Origin: Candidatus Omnitrophota bacterium
GTDB lineage: Bacteria; Hinthialibacterota; Hinthialibacteria; Hinthialibacterales; JAKPRU01
Direction of reading: 5' to 3'
Assembly (NCBI GenBank): GCA_029570205.1
Contig: JAKQSI010000099.1
Location: 1-16,351 of the forward strand
Length of the DNA stretch: 16,351 bases
Under the pieces are notes generated by a model. The model saw only the letters and a list, made by a program, of their open reading frames with translations, was not told the DNA's origin and did no database searches. The position numbers were made by a program, and so were the translations under genes. The first letter of the stretch is position 1, and each line of letters starts with the position of its first letter. Below are positions 8,026 to 15,016 of this stretch, in pieces.

Positions 8026-8118
8026 TCAATCGGGCAATTCCTGGAAAGAAAATAGCTTACCGATATCGTCAAAGCAGCAAATCGACTGCATGGCACTGCG
8101 ATCGACGTTGAGTTTCAT
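8026..8118 (-). CDS. Possible small ORF or 5' remnant of a broken gene, 30 residues
   Basis: The minus strand has AGAGGAAACCC directly before ATG at 8118, a Shine-Dalgarno with about five bases of spacing and better than most starts in this window. The frame encodes MKLNVDRSAMQS, then ICCFDDIGKLFSFQELPD and a TGA at 8028-8026. Past the stop the same frame stays open for a long stretch, and the other two frames also carry protein-like segments such as EFLPNLLAETAVFVLSGK and GQAVEITIRGSERTGPS. This would fit a gene broken by frameshifts or a stop. I do not recognise the family. It could equally be a true microprotein translated after the giant gene, whose stop is about 110 bases upstream on the same strand, or chance. 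Confidence 0.25.
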   Translation of the reverse strand: MKLNVDRSAMQSICCFDDIGKLFSFQELPD

Positions 8119-8193
8119 GGGTTTCCTCTCATGCTTCGGCCCGCCCATCCGATCAAGCCCACGCTGCGGGGCGCCGGAATGAGGGAGGTCGTT

Positions 8194-8220
8194 TGTCACC
8201 GACGAGATGCCTGTACCACC
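8194..8220. repeat. Possible decayed hairpin-repeat copy
   Basis: The right part, GCCTGTACCACC at 8209-8220, matches GCCTGTCCCACC of the leading unit of the right-hand array (16033-16044) at 11 of 12 positions. The left arm no longer pairs with it. This is a weak hint of a third dispersal site, just past the giant gene's stop. Confidence 0.25.
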
Positions 8221-8229
8221 CTCTTTTCC

Positions 8230-11200
8230 TCAAGGAATTCGAATGCGGCGGACCTTGTGGTCATACAGGTCCGTGACAAGAAGAATGTTGCCCGGGGCCG
8301 GGCCGACTTTTCCCTCGCGAACCGCAATTCCGAGCGGCATTCGAAGCGGCTCGCCATCGGCATCCTGTCTCCATTCTCCCAGGGGATTCCCTTCCCTGTC
8401 GAAAGATAAGACCCGGCCACCGAGAGGATCTGTCAGACACACGGTTCCATCGGATACGCAGACAAGATAAGATTCGACCCCACGGTTGGGTTCCGTGGTC
8501 AATTGGACCGGCCAACCGGCCTTAGGCTGCCAGATACGGTTGAACACCTGCACCCGACTGTTGCGGGTATCGACCACAAAAACATCCCCATCCGCATTGA
8601 CATCAATCCCGATCGGTTCATTAAACTCGCCATCCGCGATTCCTGGCTGGTCGGCAGGATTGCCGATTTTGCGAATCAAGTCTCCTTTCGGGCTGAAGAC
8701 TTTGACAACGTGATGGCCGGTATCGGTGACATAAATGATATCGGTATGGCGGTCGATGGCGATTCCACGCGGGCCGTAGAACTCTCCCTGGATCAGATTC
8801 CGGTACACGCCGCCGGTATCAAACACCTGGATACGGTGATTCCAAGTGTCCAGCACATACACCTGATCGTTGCGATCGGTCGCTACATCCATCGGTTCCT
8901 CAAACTGGCCGATGTCCGCCCCCTGCTGCCCGATCTGCCCGATATATTTGCCTTCGGGGTCAAAAACTTGCAGGCGGTAATTGCGTGTATCGGTAACATA
9001 CACGCGGTTCTTTGAATCCAGGCAGAGTCCGCGAGGTTCCTGGAACTGACCGTCGGCAAATCCGGGACCACCTTGAAACATGGAGGCTCCGGGTTCAGGC
9101 TCGGCAAGGGGAGAGGCGGTGGGAGTTTCGGCAGCTGTCACGCCGCGCAGGGCATTCAAATTCTTGCGAACTGCGTAAATGAAGGTGTGGCTGGTTTCGG
9201 GACCGGAATCGAACGCGGCAACCAGGTCCAGAAGATTCCCCCATGAGTCCCACCGCTGACGGCATCCGGGGGATACCTCAAGCTCCTGCCGACCATAGAT
9301 GATGTAATCGACATCATATTTGCCGAGCAGCCTGGTGAACTCATCCGGTTGATTCGTGCTATAGATGCGATCGACATCCTGTTTTCGGGGCATGGTTTCA
9401 TCGGCGTGCAGGCGTTCACCAACATGATGCGCCCAACCCAGAACGGTCGGGCAACCGGTGTTGGTTGAGAACATGCAGAACTCGCGATACTGACGGTCAT
9501 ACCCATGGGCTTCCAGAATCACCGGAACACCTTCGATGGCATACCGGATAAACTGCATGGCCCGGTATTCATCCGGTTTACAGGTATTCATATAAGCCAT
9601 ACCGTCGAGTGTGGGCACAAATCCTTTCCGGTCGTTTGTATCGGGAGCCAGGGTAATCGAAAATCCGCCCGCCACGGGGAACACGACAGATGCCAGCAGA
9701 AGCAACACCGTGATAAAAGCCCAGCCAGACCGACAGCAACGGCGCAGGACCCGCGCCGTCTGACCGCAGACTTTGAGACGAAGTTCCCGCCACAGAAGGC
9801 AAGCCGCGATTGCGCCGAATATGCAAAGGTATATCCAAGCCTGAAGATAGAACTTGAAGATTGTGTTGTAGCGGTGCATCGGCTCGGACCAGATTTCTTT
9901 GAGGTAGACAAACTCGCAGCCGAACAGAATGCCGAGTCCAAGGATTCCCAGAATGTGGGCAAATCGCTCATCGGCCTCCCGTTTTCCGAACAGAGCAAAA
10001 GCCGCCGACAGAACAAGAAAAGGAAGCAGAAATGTGGCGGCGCGGTAATCGGAGGGCATCGACCAGCCTTCATAGTGTTTCTGCGGCGCGGGATATCCCA
10101 GCGGGTTGGTTCTGTTGACATACAAAGCAAGCGCGAACACCACAGCGGAGAACAGCACGATCGCTGCCAGGCGTTTCGGGCGAAAATCCGTCAATCCCCT
10201 CGGAAAGACCAGACGCCATAAGAGGAATGTCACAATCGGCCAGAACAGAATACCGAAAAAGGCCAGAAGAGCGCTGAGCGGGGTGTTTCCTTCGGTGACC
10301 CAGTGCAAGCTGGTGACCCGTGCCACGAAATGATGATGAAACGGCAGGAAGAGCAGCCACGCCAGGAAAATTGTGACAATGAACGGCAAAACAAGGTCCC
10401 ACACAAGGGCAGAAAGCCCGCGCGGGGTGAGCCACGATCCGATTTCGATTCGTCTGTGTACGAAGGGAGAACATGCTTTGAAACGCAGGAACACCACGAG
10501 CGCCAACGCAATCGCCAGCGCGGGAAAATCCCAGGTGTTAGTGCAAATGACCGTTCCAAGGACAAGAGAAAACCAGAGCAAGATTCTCCAGTCGGGTGCG
10601 GAAACAGTATGGACGGACACGGACGACGCACAGACGGGCACGGACGATGTGAGAGGCCCCTTTCGGAAAAATGCAAGGAGTAGCCCCAGGGCCGCGACGG
10701 TGATCGGCATGACGATCAAATGCGGGTGGAAGTCGGCGAAATAGAAGGTCCAGCACGGGAACTCATTCGCGACTGTGCCTTTGATGACATCATGCCCGCT
10801 CACCCAGAAGTAGTGATTTGCATGGAAATTAAGAAACTGAAGAGCCTCCGGGGGATACCGGTCCACAAGTCCCACGGCGGAGAGGAGCAGGTTGGCGGTG
10901 ATTTTCAAAGCGAATGGGAGGTAGGTAAACCAGTGAATCAGGCTGGGCAAAAATCCGTTCGCCGTGGGATCTCCCTCGACCCATTGCCGATAACTCTGGA
11001 TGAATCGGCCATAGGAAACCAGATGCCCGGAAAACATCACCAGGTATCCGCCCAGTATGCCGGCCTTCCAGCTGCGACACAGGTTGTAAATCAATGAGAA
11101 AACGCCGAGACCCAGGAGCGCCGGAACGATGGTCACCCCCAAATTGAACAGGTAGGCAGGCGGGATACCCAGAAATCGGCCGAGCAGGGCGTATATAACG

Positions 11201-14082
11201 TAGCCGTAATAGTAGTAATTGATCGTTTCTCCGGAAATCCAGGGGTCGATCGGTGGAAAAACCGAGGTCCGGTAGATCGCGTTAATGAAGGAGAACTCCA
11301 TGGGTTTCTCCCCCCAGAAGATATCCGGGTGATGTGCCCGAACGCATAAGAAAATCCACCAGGAGATAAGAAAGAAAATCTCCATGCCGAAAATGAGCAG
11401 CCGGCGCGCGCGGAGAAACTCGCGGATCTCGGCCAGTCTGCGGCACGCGACGGTGACAGCCAATCCGGCAAGAAGAAGGAACACGCAAAGCAACTGCCCC
11501 TGGGACAAAGCAAACACACGCACGGAGGCCAGAAGCCAGGAAATCCATGCGAAAAGAATGAGGCCGACGATTTTTGAGAGTCCATACCCGCGATCCGTAA
11601 GCGCGGAACAGCGACCAAACAGGAAAATAAATCCGAAAACTCCGAGAACCTGAATGCCCAGATACCAGGTGAGCGCGGGCCATTTAACACTCGGCTCCAT
11701 GAGAAACCGTCCGGCCCGCGCGCAAAGGATTTGTTCGAAGGTGACTTTCTCCAACCAGTCGGGGGGGCGGTCAATGGCGGAGCGCATCTGGGCGGCATTC
11801 AGATGTTTCACATTTCGGAAAATAACCACTTTGGGATGGTCATAAACCGCGAAAGATTCATCCTCCAGGTCGCTGGAAAGTTCCCATCGCAGATCATAAA
11901 GAGAGTAATGCGGCCATTCCCCGGCACGAGTATTCTGCCGGTACAAGCGAGGTTGGCCGAACCCGATGGCCGGTTCGCTGGTGATGGTTGCCGCGAGTTC
12001 GAAACCCAACTGCTCAGTGAAAAGCAGTTTGAAAAAGCGGTTGATGAGGGAGAACTTATTCGGCAGCCGGAAGGTGGTCCCGCAGGCACGTTTGGACGGC
12101 AAGACAAGGTAATCCGCCTTGGAAAGCATAGCGACGGTGTTATCCAGTCCGGCATCGCCTAAAGTGTGCAGTTCCAGGTCTCCCGCTTTTGGAATGCCGG
12201 GGAGCCATTCATCCCAGGATTGGGAAAGGATGCGTTTTGCCTGAGCATCATGCGCTCGGAGCCAGTCGGCGGCCTGGTAATAGGTGTGGGGACGGAGATA
12301 AACCTGAAGATAGGCTATACCGTAAACCGTGCCACAGAGAAGACAAAGAACAATCCCGATAGCCCCGATCCGTTTTGCGCCACGAATTGCCCATAGAGGC
12401 CAGTTCGCCAAAGCGGGGGAGTACATCGCCGGACGGATGCGCGTCATGGCGACCAGGAGCCGCGCACCGAACAGCAACAAAAACGGAACGATGGTAATCA
12501 GATATCGGGGGAACTTGCACAGAAATGTGCTATACAGGAAGAAATTCGGAAGAACCCACGCAAGCAACAGGATATCCGAGGCGTTCCGGTATTTCACCGC
12601 CGTATAGACAGCGAAACAGGCTCCGGCAATCGCAAAGAACGCTGTAACCCAATCCAGCGACGGATAGAACAGGTTGTCGAGACTGTAGAAGATCGGCATT
12701 GTGCCGACATACTGCTGCGTGTAGACAGCAGGTGTGTCTCCGGTGACGATGAGACCGTGCTGAGTGGTGACATCGCGCGCGAATGATGCGGCATCCAGGA
12801 AGGCGAGCGGTTCTGCGACAAACAAGGCTGCCATCCCAACCGGTATGGAGATCAGCAGATAAATCCAGGGCCGATAGACCCCCAACACGGACGCTCCCCA
12901 TCGTCCATGGCCATGCCACCAACTTCGGCAATACAGCAGGAAAACCGAAATTAGAAATAGAATGAGGCAGATAAATGCAAATCCAATAATATGAGATAGA
13001 TAAAAATCGCGGAATGAGGCAAGTGTGGCATGAAACGGTGGCGATATGGAAGAGGCTGCCCGGAAGAAATGAAGCAGGACCAGGCCGCTCAAGAGTAGCC
13101 AGACACTATGAATCCATCGCCCGGTTTGCCCGAATTCTTCTTTCCCCCAAGTTCCGATGGCATGGGCGAGGAGAAGAATGCCGGGCAGCGTGATAGCGCT
13201 CCACTTGGTCCCGATTGCGAATCCGGTTGCAACCGCCCCCAGGAGATAATATGGGAGTCGAGGACTCAGCGCGACTCGGTGAAAGCTGAAAATGGCCACG
13301 GCAATCCAGAATGCCAGGATGATATCCACCGTAGCGAAATGGGAGAGCTGCACATGAAGCACGGCCACCGCAAGAAACGCTGCCGCGAGAAGGCCGGTCC
13401 ACCGGCCGTAGGCATCTTTGCCGATAAGATACACCACCAGCAGCGTGAGAGAACCGAATAAAGCAGTAACAAATCGCCCGACCAGAATGGTCCCCAGCCC
13501 CCAGTTCGGCGGGATGTCTGTCACATTGACCAGTGAACGCGGGATTCTTTCCAGAAGGAACCAGCCGAGAAGGGGAAGAACAATGCAGAGCGGGAGGATT
13601 TTCAGGTACAGGCCGGGTTTGGAACCAGCGTCACGCATGGACCGGCAGAATTGAACGATTACAAATAGAAGACCAATCAGGAGAAGGCGATACACAGCCG
13701 GGCTGACCATGCGCGACCAATCCGGTGCGGTCATCGCCTGAATGACCTTATAGCAATAAAAAGGGAAAGAGCCATAATTGTAATTCACGGGCTTGAGAGG
13801 CGGGCCATCTCCCTGCCGGGAGGTGCGGGATTCCAAAAGTTGACAACGCCAATATCGTTTCCAGTAGTCCCAGTGGGATTCTCCCTCTTCGCGCGGGGAT
13901 ACGGGTTCGAGATAGATACTATCGACACAATTGCCGACATGACGTTCATCGGGATGAGGAGTTGAGCCGCCGCCGTGAATGGCCCAGTCGAGCCCCGTAT
14001 ACCGCAATGCGACCCCGGTTGCAAACACGGCCAGAAGTAAAAAAGCAATGACAAGACGTTGTGTAGTGGATTCCATTTCCAT
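8230..14082 (-). CDS. Giant trimodular membrane protein: GT39-type module, DUF2298/Chlor_Arch_YYY module, NHL beta-propeller
   Basis: A 1950-residue uninterrupted frame. Module 1 (about 1-790) is a GT-C/PMT-like domain. It has a first helix, then the catalytic-type loop HPDERH (Asp45-Glu46), NYNYGSFPFYCYK near 98, GRFVTALFGSLTLLVVYL near 207, HVQLSHFATVDIILAFW and GFAIGTKWSA, followed by more helices and a soluble part. Module 2 (about 795-1640) is a full DUF2298/YYY domain: EKPMEFSFINAI near 925, ETINYYYYGY (YYYY at 956-959), NEFPCWTFYFADFHPHLIVM, TNTWDFPA, HRYNTIFKFYLQAW, and the soluble tail with VILEAHGYDRQYREF, TGCPTVLGWAHHVGER and KYDVDYIIYG. Module 3 (about 1670-1950) has five to six NHL repeats such as VYVTDTRNYRLQVF and VFVVDTRNSRVQVF. 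The family is of unknown function and the GT-C resemblance suggests transfer of a lipid-linked sugar. A second in-frame ATG lies at residue 3. An extended -10 lies 29 bases upstream. Confidence 0.92.
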   Translation of the reverse strand: MEMESTTQRLVIAFLLLAVFATGVALRYTGLDWAIHGGGSTPHPDERHVGNCVDSIYLEPVSPREEGESHWDYWKRYWRCQLLESRTSRQGDGPPLKPVNYNYGSFPFYCYKVIQAMTAPDWSRMVSPAVYRLLLIGLLFVIVQFCRSMRDAGSKPGLYLKILPLCIVLPLLGWFLLERIPRSLVNVTDIPPNWGLGTILVGRFVTALFGSLTLLVVYLIGKDAYGRWTGLLAAAFLAVAVLHVQLSHFATVDIILAFWIAVAIFSFHRVALSPRLPYYLLGAVATGFAIGTKWSAITLPGILLLAHAIGTWGKEEFGQTGRWIHSVWLLLSGLVLLHFFRAASSISPPFHATLASFRDFYLSHIIGFAFICLILFLISVFLLYCRSWWHGHGRWGASVLGVYRPWIYLLISIPVGMAALFVAEPLAFLDAASFARDVTTQHGLIVTGDTPAVYTQQYVGTMPIFYSLDNLFYPSLDWVTAFFAIAGACFAVYTAVKYRNASDILLLAWVLPNFFLYSTFLCKFPRYLITIVPFLLLFGARLLVAMTRIRPAMYSPALANWPLWAIRGAKRIGAIGIVLCLLCGTVYGIAYLQVYLRPHTYYQAADWLRAHDAQAKRILSQSWDEWLPGIPKAGDLELHTLGDAGLDNTVAMLSKADYLVLPSKRACGTTFRLPNKFSLINRFFKLLFTEQLGFELAATITSEPAIGFGQPRLYRQNTRAGEWPHYSLYDLRWELSSDLEDESFAVYDHPKVVIFRNVKHLNAAQMRSAIDRPPDWLEKVTFEQILCARAGRFLMEPSVKWPALTWYLGIQVLGVFGFIFLFGRCSALTDRGYGLSKIVGLILFAWISWLLASVRVFALSQGQLLCVFLLLAGLAVTVACRRLAEIREFLRARRLLIFGMEIFFLISWWIFLCVRAHHPDIFWGEKPMEFSFINAIYRTSVFPPIDPWISGETINYYYYGYVIYALLGRFLGIPPAYLFNLGVTIVPALLGLGVFSLIYNLCRSWKAGILGGYLVMFSGHLVSYGRFIQSYRQWVEGDPTANGFLPSLIHWFTYLPFALKITANLLLSAVGLVDRYPPEALQFLNFHANHYFWVSGHDVIKGTVANEFPCWTFYFADFHPHLIVMPITVAALGLLLAFFRKGPLTSSVPVCASSVSVHTVSAPDWRILLWFSLVLGTVICTNTWDFPALAIALALVVFLRFKACSPFVHRRIEIGSWLTPRGLSALVWDLVLPFIVTIFLAWLLFLPFHHHFVARVTSLHWVTEGNTPLSALLAFFGILFWPIVTFLLWRLVFPRGLTDFRPKRLAAIVLFSAVVFALALYVNRTNPLGYPAPQKHYEGWSMPSDYRAATFLLPFLVLSAAFALFGKREADERFAHILGILGLGILFGCEFVYLKEIWSEPMHRYNTIFKFYLQAWIYLCIFGAIAACLLWRELRLKVCGQTARVLRRCCRSGWAFITVLLLLASVVFPVAGGFSITLAPDTNDRKGFVPTLDGMAYMNTCKPDEYRAMQFIRYAIEGVPVILEAHGYDRQYREFCMFSTNTGCPTVLGWAHHVGERLHADETMPRKQDVDRIYSTNQPDEFTRLLGKYDVDYIIYGRQELEVSPGCRQRWDSWGNLLDLVAAFDSGPETSHTFIYAVRKNLNALRGVTAAETPTASPLAEPEPGASMFQGGPGFADGQFQEPRGLCLDSKNRVYVTDTRNYRLQVFDPEGKYIGQIGQQGADIGQFEEPMDVATDRNDQVYVLDTWNHRIQVFDTGGVYRNLIQGEFYGPRGIAIDRHTDIIYVTDTGHHVVKVFSPKGDLIRKIGNPADQPGIADGEFNEPIGIDVNADGDVFVVDTRNSRVQVFNRIWQPKAGWPVQLTTEPNRGVESYLVCVSDGTVCLTDPLGGRVLSFDREGNPLGEWRQDADGEPLRMPLGIAVREGKVGPAPGNILLVTDLYDHKVRRIRIP
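10609..10655 (-). repeat. In-frame GTCCGTG-type degenerate repeat inside the giant gene
   Basis: On the minus strand this stretch reads as successive GTCCGTG, GTCTGTG, GTCCGTG and GTCCATA heptamers with 3-4 base joints. It encodes a Ser/Val-rich loop (SSVPVCASSVSVHTVS, about residues 1143-1158) between two membrane helices of the YYY module. The composition differs from the flanking helices and looks like a simple-repeat insertion that preserved the frame. Confidence 0.55.
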
Positions 14083-14110
14083 TATGCCGTCAGGTGAGAT
14101 TCAGATTTGG

Positions 14111-14119
14111 AATATAGCA
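14111..14119 (-). promoter_or_regulatory. Extended -10 promoter candidate for the giant gene
   Basis: The minus strand reads TGCTATATT: a TG-n motif joined to TATATT, five of six matches to TATAAT. Extended -10 promoters tolerate a poor -35, and none is evident in the pyrimidine-rich stretch upstream. The start would fall near 14104, about 20 bases before the ATG at 14082, and downstream of the bactofilin terminator, so the giant gene would have its own transcript. Confidence 0.4.
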
Positions 14120-14126
14120 CCCGGAC

Positions 14127-14177
14127 GGAAAGGTAAGAAAGGCAAGAAAGGGAAGAAAAGGACAAAAGAACAAGAAG
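14127..14177 (+). repeat. Polypurine tract with 9-bp tandem units
   Basis: On the plus strand three successive 9-mers GAAAGGTAA, GAAAGGCAA and GAAAGGGAA (14128-14154) differ only at position 7. They are followed by looser purine-rich units to about 14177. The minus-strand pyrimidine run supplies the U-rich tail of the bactofilin terminator and lies just upstream of the giant gene's -10. The near mirror-like purine run could also form triplex DNA (inference). Confidence 0.6.
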
Positions 14178-14211
14178 CGCACAAAACATGTTTTTCTGTC
14201 TTGTGCGCCTC
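14150..14211 (-). terminator. Rho-independent terminator of the bactofilin gene
   Basis: Arms at 14197-14211 and 14174-14188 form a 15-bp stem on the minus strand with two G-U wobbles and an 8-base loop (14189-14196). The core GCGCACAA/TTGTGCGC pairs perfectly. The minus-strand tail is T-rich (TTGTTCTTTTGTC). The stem begins 33 bases after the bactofilin stop. The plus strand has no T-run after the stem, so it acts on the minus strand. Confidence 0.75.
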
Positions 14212-14244
14212 GGACGTTGCTACAAGGAGGCTGTAGAGACACTC

Positions 14245-14742
14245 TCATCCGGTGGACTTGGTGTCTTCTTCTTTCACAGGGCGTTTGGAGGCATCCCCCA
14301 CACTAGATCGTCGCTCCGCGGGCTGGACATCGGCTTTGCCGACATACACAACGCCTTCCTCGATTTTGAGTTTGGAGGCCTGAATATCTCCGAACAGTTC
14401 GGCGGCGCTTCGAAGGTCAATCACATCCTTGGCGGTGATGTTGCCGTTGACTTTCCCCTCGACAATACCGCTTCCGACTTTAATTTCGGCTTTTACGCGG
14501 CCGGTTTTTCCGATGATGAGATATCCATCGGTGGCAATATCGCCCTCAAAGGTTCCTTCAATTTTGAGAGTGTTTTTAAATTTGAGAGTGCCCTTAAACT
14601 GGGTGTCCTCGCCCAAAGTGGTGTAGGCTTGCTCATCGCGGGGACGAGGCGAAGGGACAGTGGGAGAGGCCGGGGTCGGCGGCTGAGCGACTGATTGGGT
14701 GGAAGGGAAACTTTTCTCGCGATCACTACGCAATATGTCCAC
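14245..14742 (-). CDS. Bactofilin-type polymer-forming cytoskeletal protein (DUF583)
   Basis: A 165-residue bactofilin. Such proteins self-assemble without nucleotide into filaments at the membrane and organise cell-wall or polar structures. The central region, about 46-140, is the right-handed beta-helix with six-residue periodicity: FKGTLKFKNTLKIEGTFEGDI, LIIGKTGRVKAEIKVGSGIVEGKVNGNI, DLRSAAELFGDIQASKLKIEEGVVYVGKADV. Proline-rich disordered tails flank it (QPPTPASPTVPSPRP and a charged C-terminus), the usual layout. The start is GTG at 14742, preceded by a GGGGG Shine-Dalgarno (14753-14757) with a 10-base gap. A candidate promoter and a leader with alternative hairpins lie upstream, and a strong terminator lies downstream, so it is monocistronic. 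The usual partner, an M23 peptidase, is absent here. The divergent neighbour is a coiled-coil protein. Confidence 0.93.
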   Translation of the reverse strand: MDILRSDREKSFPSTQSVAQPPTPASPTVPSPRPRDEQAYTTLGEDTQFKGTLKFKNTLKIEGTFEGDIATDGYLIIGKTGRVKAEIKVGSGIVEGKVNGNITAKDVIDLRSAAELFGDIQASKLKIEEGVVYVGKADVQPAERRSSVGDASKRPVKEEDTKSTG

Positions 14743-14780
14743 GTCTGGTGTACCCCCTATGGAGGATTAAGTTCCGGGTT

Positions 14781-14810
14781 GGGAGAGACTGGCGACTCTC
14801 TCCTGGAGAG
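14781..14810 (-). other. Mutually exclusive hairpins in the bactofilin leader
   Basis: Three segments compete. 14781-14787 (GGGAGAG on the plus strand) can pair with 14796-14802 (CTCTCTC, one wobble, 8-base loop). The CTCTC part of the middle segment can instead pair with GAGAG within 14805-14810, closing a 3-base loop. Both lie between the predicted bactofilin transcription start and its GTG codon. This is a simple switch-like arrangement, and its function is unproven. Confidence 0.35.
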
Positions 14811-14836
14811 CGCCGAGATACGACGCTTTTCTGAGT

Positions 14837-14865
14837 TAGATAGCAGATCACCCTTGTGCTGTCAA
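14837..14865 (-). promoter_or_regulatory. Candidate sigma70 promoter for bactofilin
   Basis: The minus strand has a perfect TTGACA -35 (revcomp of 14860-14865), a 17-base spacer and TATCTA (revcomp of 14837-14842), which matches only the first three -10 bases. The start would fall near 14830 and give a leader of about 88 bases containing the alternative hairpins. Confidence 0.4.
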
Positions 14866-15016
14866 CAGGAGTACCTTTCGGGGCGGGATTCGGGAGACTT
14901 TGGGGCATGTCAAAGATGCGGATGATGCACGCCTTGTGGAATCGGGGTGCGCTGATTATGATACAATTAAACCGACAGCCAGCTGGATACCCGGCAATGA
15001 ACTTCCGGAAAATCAC

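Larger units (their letters stand above)
7879..8229. other. 351-base convergent intergenic region
   Basis: This is the gap between the stops of the small GT-C gene (+) and the giant gene (-). It has no clear intrinsic terminator on either strand. It contains one short minus-strand open frame with a good ribosome site (8026-8118, listed separately), followed on that strand by further open segments in two other frames down to about 7890. This pattern could be a decayed gene. A partial match to the hairpin-repeat right arm lies at 8209-8220. Confidence 0.5.

Noticed and set aside
9505-10221. 238-residue plus-strand frame opposite the giant gene
   Set aside because: Highly charged, Gln/Lys/Arg-rich antisense of membrane helices, typical of a shadow frame.
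14900-15016. TTG at 14900 as the start of the coiled-coil gene
   Set aside because: Shine-Dalgarno spacing is only three bases and the extra 39 residues do not look like the helical remainder; the ATG at 15017 is preferred, though not proven.
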